Shown: positions 24,615-33,710 of the stretch, one piece after another
Position numbering within the stretch: the first letter of the stretch is position 1
Layout: each line of letters starts with the position of its first letter
Assembly: GCF_020991065.1 (NCBI RefSeq)
Contig: NZ_CP087710.1
Location: 3,968,001 to 4,032,000, forward strand
From: Nocardioides okcheonensis
Lineage (GTDB): Bacteria; Actinomycetota; Actinomycetes; Propionibacteriales; Nocardioidaceae
Direction of reading: 5' to 3'
DNA length: 64,000 nucleotides
Notes under the pieces: generated by a model
What the model saw: the letters and a program-made list of their open reading frames with translations, nothing else
What the model was told of the DNA's origin: nothing
The model's database searches: none
Position numbers and translations under genes: made by a program

Positions 24615-25640
24615 ATGACCCTCGGGCCGGTGGCCACGCTTCGCCGGATCGCGTTCCTGATGGAGCGCCAGCGCGAGGAGACGCGCCGCATCGAGGCGTT
24701 CCGCAGGGCGGCGCGCACCATCCTCCCGCTGCCGGAGGAGGACGTGCGCGCCCGTGCCGAGGCCGGCACCCTCACCGAGCTCCCCGGCATCGGCAAGAGC
24801 ACGGCCGCGGTCATCACCGACGCCTGCCGCGGCATCGTGCCGGAGCGTCTGGTCGCGCTGGAGGAGACGGCCGGCCCGCTCGCGACGGGCGGCGAGGAGC
24901 TCCGCGCGCGGCTGCGCGGCGACCTGCACTCCCACTCGGACTGGTCCGACGGAGGCTCGCCGCTGGAGGAGATGGCGATGACGGCGATGGAGCTCGGGCA
25001 CGACTACCTCGTGCTGACCGACCACAGCCCGCGGCTCACCATCGCCCACGGGCTCAGCGCCGCCCGCCTCGCCCGCCAGCTCGACGTGGTCGACGCGGTC
25101 AACGCCCACCTCGACGGCGCGTTCACGCTGCTGAAGGGGATCGAGGTCGACATCCTCGACGACGGCTCCCTCGACCAGACCGACGAGATGCTGGGACGCC
25201 TCGAGGTGCGGGTCGCATCGGTCCACTCCAAGCTGAAGATGGACCACGACGCGATGACGCGCCGGATGGTGGCGGCGGTGCGCAACCCGCACACCAACGT
25301 CCTGGGCCACTGCACCGGGCGGCTGGTCACGGGCAACCGCGGCACGCGGGGCCAGAGCCAGTTCGACGCCCGGGCGGTCTTCACCGCGTGCGCGGAGGAG
25401 GGCGTCGCGGTGGAGATCAACTCCCGGCCCGAGCGCCGTGACCCGCCCACCCGGCTCATCGAGCTCGCCCGCGACCTCGGCTGCCTGTTCTCGATCGACT
25501 CCGACGCCCACGCGCCGGGCCAGCTCGACATGCTCGACCACGGTGCCGCGCGGGCCACGGAGGCCGGCATCGACCCCGACCGGATCGTCACCACGTGGGA
25601 GCGTCCGCGGCTGCTGGAGTGGGCCGCCGCGCGCCTGTGA
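24615..25640 (+). CDS. PHP-domain metal-dependent hydrolase with N-terminal HhH segment
   Basis: 341 aa. Residues ~30-70 carry a helix-hairpin-helix-like motif ('LTELPGIGKSTAAVI'). The PHP domain (~100-340) has metal ligands 'DLHSHSDWSDG', 'DHSPR', 'GIEVDIL', 'SVHSKL', 'GHCTGR' and a final 'SDAHAPG'. This is the C-terminal half of family-X polymerase PolX without its nucleotidyltransferase core. Phosphatase or nuclease activity is expected from the family, but the substrate is unknown. Confidence 0.82.
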   Translation: MTLGPVATLRRIAFLMERQREETRRIEAFRRAARTILPLPEEDVRARAEAGTLTELPGIGKSTAAVITDACRGIVPERLVALEETAGPLATGGEELRARLRGDLHSHSDWSDGGSPLEEMAMTAMELGHDYLVLTDHSPRLTIAHGLSAARLARQLDVVDAVNAHLDGAFTLLKGIEVDILDDGSLDQTDEMLGRLEVRVASVHSKLKMDHDAMTRRMVAAVRNPHTNVLGHCTGRLVTGNRGTRGQSQFDARAVFTACAEEGVAVEINSRPERRDPPTRLIELARDLGCLFSIDSDAHAPGQLDMLDHGAARATEAGIDPDRIVTTWERPRLLEWAAARL

Positions 25641-25689
25641 CCCGCGCGTGCGCGGGACGGGCGGGGGTGGCGAGGGTTAGGTTCGACCC

Positions 25690-26229
25690 ATGCCCACCCC
25701 GACCCCGGCTCCGCAGGTGGAGGTGCGTCGCTCGCGCAAGCGCCGCCGCACGGTCTCGGCCTACCGGGAGGGCGAGCGGATCGTCGTGCTGATCCCCGCG
25801 ACGATGAGCAAGCGGGACGAGGCGACCTGGGTGGCCGACATGGTCGCCCGGATCGAGCGCAAGGAGCAGCGCCGCAAGCCCTCCGACGAGCAGCTGCTGA
25901 CCCGGGCGCACGCGCTCAACGACGCCTGGCTCGGCGGCATGGCGACGCCGTCGAGCGTGCGGTGGGTGACGAACCAGCAGTCCCGCTGGGGGTCCTGCAC
26001 GCCCGGCGACCGCACGATCCGGCTCTCCGAGCGGCTCCAGCAGATGCCGGCCTGGGTCGTCGACTACGTGCTCGTGCACGAGCTCGCCCACCTGCTGGTG
26101 CCGGGCCACACCGAGGAGTTCTGGGCCTGGGTCGACCGGTACCCGAAGGCCGAGCGGGCCAAGGGCTACCTCGCCGGCTGGTCCACCGCGGCCCGCCTCG
26201 AGCTGCCCGAGGGCTACGACCCGACCTGA
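25690..26229 (+). CDS. SprT/YgjP-type zinc metallopeptidase
   Basis: 179 aa. The zinc site is 'LVHELAHLLVPGHTEEFW' (HExxH...H), preceded by the family signature 'SRWGSCTPGDRTIRLSERLQQMPAWVVDYV'. The N-terminus is basic. The 3' end overlaps the convergent NUDIX gene by 16 nt. Members are predicted DUF45/SprT-like proteases; the target is unknown. Confidence 0.88.
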   Translation: MPTPTPAPQVEVRRSRKRRRTVSAYREGERIVVLIPATMSKRDEATWVADMVARIERKEQRRKPSDEQLLTRAHALNDAWLGGMATPSSVRWVTNQQSRWGSCTPGDRTIRLSERLQQMPAWVVDYVLVHELAHLLVPGHTEEFWAWVDRYPKAERAKGYLAGWSTAARLELPEGYDPT

Positions 26230-26783
26230 CCCGCCAGCCGCTCGCGCACCCGGGTGACGGCGGCGTCGATGAGGACGTACATGTCGTCGAAGGTCTGCGG
26301 CAGGTCGTCGACCGGCCACCACCGCACGTCGAGGGACTCCTCGCTGGTGGCGTGGCTCCCGTCGGGCTCGGCGACGGCGAGGAAGCGCACGTCGAGGTGG
26401 TGGACGGTGCCCCGGTCGGAGCAGAACCCGACCTCGTGCTCGTCGAGGGACAACGGCTCCGGGTCGAGGTCGAACCGGTCGAGCCCGGACTCCTCCACCA
26501 GCTCGCGGCGGGCGCCGTCGACGAGCGAGGCGTCGTCGGCCTCGAGGTGCCCGCCGAAGGCCAGCCACGCGCCGGCCTTGCGGTGGTGGTTGAGCAGGAC
26601 CGCGTCGCCGCGCGGCGACACGACGATCGCCCCGGCGGTCAGGTGGTCGGGGAAGCAGGGCTTGGCCAGGCCGTCGGGGTGCGCGGCGAGGTGCGCGAGG
26701 TAGCGCTCGCGCAGCGCCTCCTGCCCGGGGGAGGGCGCACGCCAGTCGCGCAGCGTCGCCACCGCGCTCGCGTGGAGCGTCAC
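26214..26783 (-). CDS. NUDIX hydrolase
   Basis: 189 aa from GTG 26783, which overlaps the stop of the upstream gene (GTGA); the longer frame upstream is only a shadow of that gene. NUDIX box in the 'GHLEADDASLVDGARRELVEESGL' form, one residue longer than the classic spacing, as in a known subfamily. N-terminal 'HLTAGAIVVSPRGDAVLLNHH' and C-terminal 'RWWPVDDLPQTFDD'. Substrate unknown. Confidence 0.87.
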   Translation of the reverse strand: MTLHASAVATLRDWRAPSPGQEALRERYLAHLAAHPDGLAKPCFPDHLTAGAIVVSPRGDAVLLNHHRKAGAWLAFGGHLEADDASLVDGARRELVEESGLDRFDLDPEPLSLDEHEVGFCSDRGTVHHLDVRFLAVAEPDGSHATSEESLDVRWWPVDDLPQTFDDMYVLIDAAVTRVRERLAGQVGS

Positions 26784-28105
26784 TCGGTGGGCCGGTCGTC
26801 GTCGCCGTCGAGCAGCCCGCGGAGCCCGGCCTCGAACTCCTCGGCGGAGAGCTCCTCGGGGGCCACGGAGTCCTCGCGGAAGCCCAGCGGGTCGTCGAGG
26901 TCGGCGGCGGTCGGCAGCAGGTGCGGCGACATCCACACGCCGTCGCGGGCCTCGGTGCCCTGGCGGGTGCGCAGCGAGCCCCACAGCGTGGAGGCGTCGC
27001 GCAGCCGCCGCGGCCGCAGCTCGAGGCCGACGAGGGTGGCGAACGTCTGCTCGGCGGGACCGCCCGCGGCGCGCCGGCGTCGCACGGTCTCCTGCAGCTT
27101 GGCCGCGGCGGGCATCCGGTCGGCGGTCGCCTGGCCGACGACCTCGTCGACCCAGCCCTCGACGAGCGCGAGGGTGACCTCGAGCTTCTCCAGCGCGGCC
27201 TTCTGGGCGGCGGACGGCTCGGGGTCGAACAGGCCGCCCGACATTGCGTCCTGCATCGCCGCGGGGTTGCTCATGTCGATGCCGCGCAGCTTCTCCTCCA
27301 TCCCGGAGGTGTCGAAGTCCATCCCGGCGCCGTACTCGGCGACCGCGCTGATCAGGTGGTCGCGCAGCCACGGCACGCCCGCGAAGAGGCGCTGGTGGGC
27401 GGCCTCGCGCAGCGCGAGGTAGAGCAGGACGTCGTCGCCGGTGACGTCGGGGATCTCCGCGGCGAACGCGGCGACGTTGGTGGGGAGCAGCGCGGCCTTG
27501 CCGATCGGGCCGAGCGGCAGCCCGATGTCGGAGGCGCTGAGCACGTCACCGGCGAGCGCGCCGAGGCCGCTGCCGACCTGGGACGCGACCATCGCGCCGC
27601 TGGCCTTGCCGAGCATCGCGACGAGCGGACCGACCAGCTGGCGCATCTCCTCGGGCATCGCCTGGCCGAGCGCGGCGGTGGCGGACCCGGCGATCGGCTC
27701 GACCAGCACCTTCCAGACGTCGATGGTCTCGACGATCCACTCCGCGCGGGACCACGCGGCGGTGGTCGTGACGCCCGACGGGAACCCGGTGGTGGTGTCG
27801 AGCCAGTGGTCGGCGAGGCGCACGGCGTCGGCGACGGCGCCGGACTGCGCGGCGGTCACCGTCGGGTCGGGCTCCTGCGCGGCCGCGCGGCGGGCCAGGT
27901 CGGTGACGGTGTCCCAGTTGACCGGGCCGTCGTGCGGGGCGAAGAGGCCCTGCACCTGGGCCATCAGCGAGTTCAGGTCCGGCATGCCGCCGGGCGCGCC
28001 GGGGCCGCCGGCGAAGCCGCCGAGCTGGGAGAAGATCTGCTCGAAGGGCGTGCCCTTGAACGGGTTGCTGTCGTCGCCGGAGGCGCCTCCAGGGGTGTCA
28101 CTCAT
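26780..28105 (-). CDS. Zinc-dependent metalloprotease-like (DUF2342) protein
   Basis: About 441 aa from ATG 28105. A Gly/Pro-rich N-terminus ('NPFKGTPFEQIFSQLGGFAGGPG') is followed by a helical domain with 'YLALREAAHQRLFAGVPWL' (an xEAAHQ site resembling the HExxH pocket of this family) and 'LALVEGWVDEVV'. It belongs to the actinobacterial family linked to the DUF2342/TIGR03624 names. Function unproven. It is coupled to the NUDIX gene by a start-stop overlap. Confidence 0.8.
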   Translation of the reverse strand: MSDTPGGASGDDSNPFKGTPFEQIFSQLGGFAGGPGAPGGMPDLNSLMAQVQGLFAPHDGPVNWDTVTDLARRAAAQEPDPTVTAAQSGAVADAVRLADHWLDTTTGFPSGVTTTAAWSRAEWIVETIDVWKVLVEPIAGSATAALGQAMPEEMRQLVGPLVAMLGKASGAMVASQVGSGLGALAGDVLSASDIGLPLGPIGKAALLPTNVAAFAAEIPDVTGDDVLLYLALREAAHQRLFAGVPWLRDHLISAVAEYGAGMDFDTSGMEEKLRGIDMSNPAAMQDAMSGGLFDPEPSAAQKAALEKLEVTLALVEGWVDEVVGQATADRMPAAAKLQETVRRRRAAGGPAEQTFATLVGLELRPRRLRDASTLWGSLRTRQGTEARDGVWMSPHLLPTAADLDDPLGFREDSVAPEELSAEEFEAGLRGLLDGDDDRPTE

Positions 28106-28167
28106 GGGTCCCACGGTACTCACCGCCACCCAGACCGCGAGGGGCCGCGGGCCCTAGACTCGACCGC

Positions 28168-28593
28168 GTGACCGACCCCCTGCGACTCGTCGACATCCGC
28201 GACACGCCCCTCGACGTGACCGAGGTGGTGGACTCCCTCGACGACGACGCCGCGGGAGGCCTCACCCTGTTCGTCGGCCGGGTGCGCGACCACGACGGCG
28301 GCAAGGGCGTGGCCGCGCTCGGCTACTCCGCCCACCCGACCGCGCTGGCCCGCCTCGAGGACGTCTGCCGGCGGGTCGCGGCCGCCCACGACGTACGCGG
28401 TGTCGCCGCCGTCCACCGGGTCGGCCCGCTGCAGGTCGGCGACCTCGCGGTCGTCGTCGCCACGACGGCCTCCCACCGCGGCGACGCCTTCGCCGCGTCG
28501 CGCGACCTGATCGACACGCTCAAGGCCGAGGTGCCGATCTGGAAGCACCAGGTCTTCGACGACGCGAGCGAGGAGTGGGTCGGCACGCCGTAG
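28168..28593 (+). CDS. moaE: Molybdopterin synthase catalytic (large) subunit
   Basis: 141 aa. Arg39 in 'FVGRVRDHD', His103-Arg104 in 'ASHRGDAF', Lys119 and Lys126 in 'DTLKAEVPIWKHQ' match the conserved residues of MoaE. With MoaD it converts precursor Z (cPMP) to molybdopterin in cofactor synthesis. No moaD or other moa gene is adjacent. A molybdenum enzyme is encoded at 39574-40182. Confidence 0.95.
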   Translation: MTDPLRLVDIRDTPLDVTEVVDSLDDDAAGGLTLFVGRVRDHDGGKGVAALGYSAHPTALARLEDVCRRVAAAHDVRGVAAVHRVGPLQVGDLAVVVATTASHRGDAFAASRDLIDTLKAEVPIWKHQVFDDASEEWVGTP

Positions 28594-28635
28594 CGCCTGC
28601 CGCCGCACGCCCCCGCGCCCGCCTACGCTCGGGGC

Positions 28636-28896
28636 GTGGAGATCCTGCTGTGGCTCGTGCCGGCCGGCCTGACGACGGTCGTCGCCATGCTGTGGGTGTC
28701 GTGGGTGGGCCGCGACGGCCACGGCGAGGTCGACCGCGAGGTCGCGGTCGAGCGCCTCGGCAAGGCCCTCGCCAAGGACCTGCCCGCAGGGACCCGGCCC
28801 ACGCCCGCGTCCTCCCGCGACCGCAACACCGGCATCGCGGTGCGACCCAGCCACGCGCACGGCCGCCCCGGCGGCGACACCCGTCGCGCGTCGTAG
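28636..28896 (+). CDS. Small single-pass membrane protein, 86 aa
   Basis: GTG start at 28636. One hydrophobic helix (~3-24, 'LLWLVPAGLTTVVAMLWVSWVG') precedes a charged cytoplasmic tail rich in Arg, Pro and Gly. It has no recognised family. It lies 27 nt before the PDZ/Lon protease gene and may be in its operon. Confidence 0.65.
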   Translation: MEILLWLVPAGLTTVVAMLWVSWVGRDGHGEVDREVAVERLGKALAKDLPAGTRPTPASSRDRNTGIAVRPSHAHGRPGGDTRRAS

Positions 28897-28923
28897 TTGC
28901 ACCCATTTGAGAGAGTTGCGCCC

Positions 28924-29973
28924 ATGAGTCAGCGGACCAGGGCGGGGTTGGTCGCGCTGACCCTGCTGGCCGTGCTCTGGGCGGCCGCGGCGTTCCTCCC
29001 GCTGCCCTACGTCACCTACTACCCCGGGCCGACCGTCGACATCCTCGGTGAGAACGACGGCCAGGAGACGGTGCAGGTCACCGGCCACCGGGCCTACCAC
29101 GACGACGGCGAGCTCCGGATGACCACCGTCTACGTCTCCCAGCCCGAGGACGACGTCAGCCTCCCCGAGCTGCTGCGCGCCTACCTCGACCCCGACGCGG
29201 CGGTCTGGCCGCGCTCCTCGGTCTACGCGCCCGAGGACACCGACGAGTCCAGCGACCGCGAGTCCGCGGTGGAGATGGTGTCGTCGCAGGACACCGCCGT
29301 CGCCGCCGCGCTGACCGAGATCGGCGAGGACGTCACGCCGATCGTCGAGGTGCTCGACGTGACCCCCGGCCTGCCCGCGGAGGGCAAGCTGGAGGTGCGT
29401 GACCGGCTGCTGGAGGTCGGCGGGACCGAGGTGACCCGGGCCCAGGACGTCGTCGACGCCGTCACCGCGGCGCCGGCCGGCGAGCCGATCGAGTTCCGCG
29501 TGCGCCGCGACGGCGAGGACGTGAGCGTCGAGGTCACCCCCGAGCAGGTCGACGGGACGCCGCGGGTCGGCATCACGCCCGGCACGGGCTACGACTTCCC
29601 CTTCCAGGTGAGCGTCCGGATCGCCGACAACATCGGAGGTCCCAGCGCCGGGCTGATGATGTCGCTGGCGATCGTCGACACACTGACGCCCGGATCGCTG
29701 ACCGGCGGCGCCGACGTCGCCGGCACCGGCACCATCACCCCCGACGGCAAGGTCGGGCCGATCGGCGGGATCCAGCAGAAGATCGCCGCCGCCCGCGACG
29801 CCGGAGCCCGCCTGTTCCTCGTCCCCGCCGACAACTGCGACGGCATCGGGGGCGTCGACACCGGCGACATGCGCCTGGCGAGGGCCACCACGCTGCACGC
29901 CGCCGTCGAGACCCTGGCCGCCTGGACCGCCGACCCCGACACCGACCTGCCGACCTGCGAGGACGCCTCCTGA
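28924..29973 (+). CDS. YlbL-like PDZ/Lon (S16) serine protease, membrane anchored
   Basis: 349 aa. Membrane helix ~8-25, PDZ domain ~140-205 ('TPGLPAEGKLEVRDRLLEVGG'), and Lon-type proteolytic domain ~225-340 with catalytic Ser241 in 'GGPSAGLMMSL' and Lys286 in 'GGIQQKIAAA'; the 45-residue spacing matches the Lon dyad. I start at ATG 28924, not at the GTG/ATG further up. It acts outside the membrane on unknown substrates. The next gene overlaps its stop (TGATG). Confidence 0.9.
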   Translation: MSQRTRAGLVALTLLAVLWAAAAFLPLPYVTYYPGPTVDILGENDGQETVQVTGHRAYHDDGELRMTTVYVSQPEDDVSLPELLRAYLDPDAAVWPRSSVYAPEDTDESSDRESAVEMVSSQDTAVAAALTEIGEDVTPIVEVLDVTPGLPAEGKLEVRDRLLEVGGTEVTRAQDVVDAVTAAPAGEPIEFRVRRDGEDVSVEVTPEQVDGTPRVGITPGTGYDFPFQVSVRIADNIGGPSAGLMMSLAIVDTLTPGSLTGGADVAGTGTITPDGKVGPIGGIQQKIAAARDAGARLFLVPADNCDGIGGVDTGDMRLARATTLHAAVETLAAWTADPDTDLPTCEDAS

Positions 29974-30542
29974 TGACCGACCCCGACCAGCCGATCGCAC
30001 TGCCCGAGGACCCGGCGCTCGCCGCCGCGGTGCTCGAGATCGAGGCGCACGTGGCCGGTGACGGCTGGGACCAGCCCGCGCGGCTCTACGCCCTCGTCGA
30101 CACCGCCGAGCTGGTCGCCCAGGAGCCCGCCCTCGCCGCGGCGATGGCGATCGACGGCCCGGGCGACGACGGCTCGTTCACCCCGATCGAGCAGGACGGG
30201 CTGCCGCCGGGCCAGGCGCTGGAGGAGGCGCTCCAGTCGATCGCCTGGCCGGACAGCGTGAGCGGCTGCGCGGCGGTCATCGAGCGCCTGGTGCTGCCGC
30301 CCGAGGCCGACGACGACATCCCCGACGACCCGACGGCCGCGGAGCTCTTCGCCCGCGAGCACCCGGACCGCCAGGAGGTCCGGATGGTGGCCGGGGTGAC
30401 CCGCGCGGGCGCCTCCTACTGCGCCCTGCGGCTGCGGGCCCACGACGACGACCAGTCCGTGGTCGACGGCACCGAGCTGGTGCCCGGCCTGCTGGACCTG
30501 CTCCACGCGACGTTGCACGACTCTCCCCTCGACAATCCCTGA
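29973..30542 (+). CDS. PPA1309-family protein
   Basis: 189 aa, acidic. 'AVLEIEAHVAGDGWDQPARLYALVDTAELV', 'LEEALQSIAWPDSVSGCAAVIERLVLPP' and 'GASYCALRLRAHD' are typical of this actinobacterial family of unknown function. It is always found with the PDZ/Lon protease and UPF0182 genes, as here (my recollection of the family's context). The ATG overlaps the protease stop. Confidence 0.88.
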   Translation: MTDPDQPIALPEDPALAAAVLEIEAHVAGDGWDQPARLYALVDTAELVAQEPALAAAMAIDGPGDDGSFTPIEQDGLPPGQALEEALQSIAWPDSVSGCAAVIERLVLPPEADDDIPDDPTAAELFAREHPDRQEVRMVAGVTRAGASYCALRLRAHDDDQSVVDGTELVPGLLDLLHATLHDSPLDNP

Positions 30543-30553
30543 CAGGTGCCGGT

Positions 30554-33502
30554 ATGAGCGCTCCCTTCGACACTCCCCGACCCGCCACGCCGCCGCGGCC
30601 TCCGTCCTCGTCGCGCCGTCCCGGCGCGCTGGTGATCACCGCGATCGTGCTGGTGGTCGGCTTCATGCTGCTGAGCGGCTTCGCGTCGTTCTGGACCGAG
30701 CGGCTGTGGTTCCGCTCGACCGGCTACAGCGAGGTCTTCACGACGCTGCTGCTCACCCGGGTGGGGCTGTTCCTGGTCTTCGCCGGGCTGATGGCCGCGA
30801 CCGTGGCCGCGGCGATGGCGGTGGCCTACCGGTTCCGCCCGGTCCTGTGGCCCGGCATGCCCGGGATGCCCGACGACGGGATGGACCGCTACCGCGAGCT
30901 CCTCGCGCCGCGCATGGGCAAGGTGATCGCCGCCGTCGCGATCGTGATGGGGCTCTTCGCCGGCGCCTCCGCCACCGGGCAGTGGCGCAGCTTCTCGCTG
31001 TGGCGGCACAGCAAGTCGTTCGGCACGGAGGACCCGTACTTCAACAAGGACGTCGGCTTCTACGTCTTCGACCTGCCCTTCTGGCACTACGTCGTCGACT
31101 TCGTGATGGCGCTGGCCGTCGTCGGGCTGCTGGCGACGGTCGTCGTCAACTACCTCTTCGGCGGGATCCGGCTCTCGGGGCGTGTGGGGGAGCGGCTCAC
31201 CAGCGCCGCGCAGATCCAGGTGTCGGTGCTGCTGGCGGTCTTCGTGCTCGCCAAGGCCGTCGACTACTGGCTCGACCGCTACGACCTGGTCACCAACTCG
31301 GGCTCGATCTTCACCGGCATGGGCTACACCGACGACAAGGCGGTGCTGCCCGCGAAGGAGATCCTCGCCGGGATCGCGGTCGTGTGCGCCGTGCTGTTCC
31401 TCGCCAACGTGCTGCGCCGCACCTGGCTGCTGCCGTCCGTGGGAGTCGCGCTGTTCGCCCTCTCGGCGATCATCCTCGGCCTCGTCGTCCCGTCGATCGT
31501 GCAGTCGATCCGGGTCAACCCCAACGTCCCGGACCGTGAGGGCCCCTACATCAAGGCCAACATCGACGCCACGCGCGCGGCCTACCAGCTCGACCAGATC
31601 GACGTGCGCAACGTGGCCGGCACGCCGGTGGCCGCCGACGACGGCCGGCTCGAGGCGCTCGACGGCCTGACGGCCGGCATCCCGCTCGTCGACCCGCAGA
31701 TCGTCAGCGAGATCTTCGAGCAGCAGCAGCAGGTGCGGGCCTACTACTCGGTGCCCGACGTGCTCGACGTCGACCGTTACGAGATCGACGGCACGGACCG
31801 CGCCGTGGTCCTCGGCGTGCGCGAGCTGGACCAGAGCGGCCTGGCCGAGAGCGACCAGAACTGGTCCAACCTGCACACCGCCTACACCCACGGCAACGGC
31901 GTCATCGCGGCGTTCGCCAACCAGCGGCCCGAGGACGACTCGCGCCAGGACACCAGCATCCAGTGGGCCGAGGGCGCCGAGCCGGACGAGGACACCCTGA
32001 CCCGGCTGTCGGGCGACGAGGGCTACGAGACGCGCGTCTACTTCGGCGAGCAGAGCCCGGACTACAGCATCGTCGGGCTCGACCCCAACGGCAAGGCGGT
32101 CGAGTTCGACCTGCCGCGCGGCGAGCGCACCGACGAGGACGTCGCGACGACCTACGACGGCGACGCGGGCGTGCCGATCGGCAACCTCTTCGACCAGCTG
32201 CTCTACGCGGTGAAGTTCAGCGAGCCCAACCTGCTGCTCTCCAGCCGGGTGCACGCGAACTCGAAGATCCTCTACGACCGCAACCCGCGCACCATGGTGG
32301 AGAAGGTCGCGCCGTGGCTCACCGTCGACTCCGACCCCTACCCGGTCGTGGTGGACGGCAAGATCCAGTGGATCCTCGACGGCTACACGGTCACCGACAA
32401 GTACCCGCTCTCCCAGCGCGAGTCGCTCGAGGAGATGACCGACGACGCGCTGCAGCAGAACACCGGCTTCCAGACGCTGCCGACCGACGAGATCAACTAC
32501 CTGCGCAACTCGGTCAAGGCGACGGTCGACGCCTACGACGGCACCGTCCGGCTCTACGAGTGGGACGAGGACGACCCGATCCTGCAGGCCTGGGAGGACG
32601 TCTTCCCCGGGGTGGTGCAGCCGAAGGACGACATCCCCGACTCCCTGCTCGAGCACCTGCGCTACCCCGAGGACCTGTTCAAGGCCCAGCGCTTCCAGTT
32701 CCAGCGCTACCACGAGACCTCGGCGTCGGCATGGTTCGAGGGGTCGAGCCGGTGGGAGGTGCCGAGCGACCCGCAGAGCGCCAACCGCCTGCAGCCGCCG
32801 TACCGCCTTTTCACCGACACCGGTGCGGGGGAGACCTGGTCGCTGACGTCGGTCTACGTGCCGCGGGACAAGGAGAACAACCTCGCGGCCTACATGGCGG
32901 TCAACAGCGACGCGACGAGCGACGACTACGGCAAGGTGTCGGTGCTGCAGCTGCCGAACGAGCCCACGGGCGGCCCGCTGCAGATCGCGAACACGTTCTC
33001 CACCAACGAGGACGTCAGCGCCGCGCTGCTGCCCTACACGACCGGTGACGCGGACCGGGTGCCCGGCAACCTGCTGACGGTGCCGATCGGCGACTCCTTC
33101 ATGTACGTCCAGCCGGTCTACACGCGCCGCGCGGGCGAGTCGAACTTCCCGATCCTGCGCTTCGTGCTGGTCTCCTACGAGAACCGGGTCGGCATCGGCA
33201 CCACGCTGGTCGGCGCGATCGAGGACGCCCTCACCTCGGACGGCTCGACCGACGGGTCGGGGGAGACCCCGACCGAGGAGCCCACGCCGACCGAGGAGCC
33301 GACCCCGACCGAGGAGCCGACCCCGACGCCGGGCGAGACCGGCGGCGGCCAGGCGACCGTGGCCGAGCTGCTGCGGCAGGCCGAGCAGAAGTTCGCCCAG
33401 GCCGACGCGGCGCAGCAGGCCGGCGACACGGTCCGCTGGGCGCGCCTGATGGAGGAGGGACGCACCCTCGTCGAGCAGGCCGCGAGCCAGCTGGGCGGCT
33501 GA
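30554..33502 (+). CDS. UPF0182-family large membrane protein
   Basis: 982 aa. Seven hydrophobic helices in the first ~320 residues ('LVITAIVLVVGFMLLSGFASFWTERLWFRSTGYSEVF') precede a large extracytoplasmic domain ('NPNVPDREGPYIKANIDATRAAYQLD', 'YYSVPDVLDVDRYEI'). A C-terminal Pro/Thr/Glu linker (~905-925) leads to a helical tail ('LLRQAEQKFAQADAAQQAGD'). Function unknown, conserved in actinobacteria and cyanobacteria. Confidence 0.93.
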   Translation: MSAPFDTPRPATPPRPPSSSRRPGALVITAIVLVVGFMLLSGFASFWTERLWFRSTGYSEVFTTLLLTRVGLFLVFAGLMAATVAAAMAVAYRFRPVLWPGMPGMPDDGMDRYRELLAPRMGKVIAAVAIVMGLFAGASATGQWRSFSLWRHSKSFGTEDPYFNKDVGFYVFDLPFWHYVVDFVMALAVVGLLATVVVNYLFGGIRLSGRVGERLTSAAQIQVSVLLAVFVLAKAVDYWLDRYDLVTNSGSIFTGMGYTDDKAVLPAKEILAGIAVVCAVLFLANVLRRTWLLPSVGVALFALSAIILGLVVPSIVQSIRVNPNVPDREGPYIKANIDATRAAYQLDQIDVRNVAGTPVAADDGRLEALDGLTAGIPLVDPQIVSEIFEQQQQVRAYYSVPDVLDVDRYEIDGTDRAVVLGVRELDQSGLAESDQNWSNLHTAYTHGNGVIAAFANQRPEDDSRQDTSIQWAEGAEPDEDTLTRLSGDEGYETRVYFGEQSPDYSIVGLDPNGKAVEFDLPRGERTDEDVATTYDGDAGVPIGNLFDQLLYAVKFSEPNLLLSSRVHANSKILYDRNPRTMVEKVAPWLTVDSDPYPVVVDGKIQWILDGYTVTDKYPLSQRESLEEMTDDALQQNTGFQTLPTDEINYLRNSVKATVDAYDGTVRLYEWDEDDPILQAWEDVFPGVVQPKDDIPDSLLEHLRYPEDLFKAQRFQFQRYHETSASAWFEGSSRWEVPSDPQSANRLQPPYRLFTDTGAGETWSLTSVYVPRDKENNLAAYMAVNSDATSDDYGKVSVLQLPNEPTGGPLQIANTFSTNEDVSAALLPYTTGDADRVPGNLLTVPIGDSFMYVQPVYTRRAGESNFPILRFVLVSYENRVGIGTTLVGAIEDALTSDGSTDGSGETPTEEPTPTEEPTPTEEPTPTPGETGGGQATVAELLRQAEQKFAQADAAQQAGDTVRWARLMEEGRTLVEQAASQLGG
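33269..33324 (+). repeat. 18-bp in-frame tandem repeat encoding PTEEPT
   Basis: Three near-identical 18-nt units (CCGACCGAGGAGCC.AC.) inside the UPF0182 gene encode the spacer 'TEEPTPTEEPTPTEEPTPTP'. Copy number is likely to vary between strains. Confidence 0.85.
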
Positions 33503-33568
33503 CCGACGGGCTCCACCCACCCCCGATTTGGGCGCCGCGGACGGGCAGGGTAATGTTCTGTTCACCGA

Positions 33569-33642
33569 CGCGGGGTGGAGCAGCTCGGTAGCTCGCTGGG
33601 CTCATAACCCAGAGGTCGCAGGTTCAAATCCTGCCCCCGCTA
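33569..33642 (+). tRNA. Initiator tRNA-fMet (anticodon CAT)
   Basis: A cloverleaf can be drawn: acceptor CGCGGGG/CCCCGCT with a C1-U72 mismatch, anticodon arm CTGGG-CTCATAA-CCCAG with three G-C pairs, and T arm GCAGG-TTCAAAT-CCTGC. The 1-72 mismatch plus the GGG/CCC anticodon stem identify the initiator. The full CCA is not encoded (A73, then CAA). Confidence 0.95.
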
Positions 33643-33649
33643 CAAAGGA

Positions 33650-33684
33650 GAAGGGCCCTCACAGTCTGACTGTGAGGGCCCTTC
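33650..33684 (+). terminator. Terminator after tRNA-fMet
   Basis: Perfect 16-bp stem GAAGGGCCCTCACAGT / ACTGTGAGGGCCCTTC with a CTG loop, followed by GTTCGTGT. It separates the tRNA from the convergent hemerythrin-like gene and may serve both. Confidence 0.85.
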
Positions 33685-33710
33685 GTTCGTGTGCGGCCGA
33701 CCCGCCGCGC

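Noticed and set aside
33269..33324. Tandem 18-mers as a possible regulatory repeat.
   Set aside because: They are in frame inside UPF0182 and encode a Pro/Thr/Glu linker, so a coding explanation is enough.
33686..33710. A possible integrated element at the tRNA-fMet 3' end.
   Set aside because: No integrase, no repeated tRNA 3' end and no composition change was seen nearby; the hairpin is an ordinary terminator.
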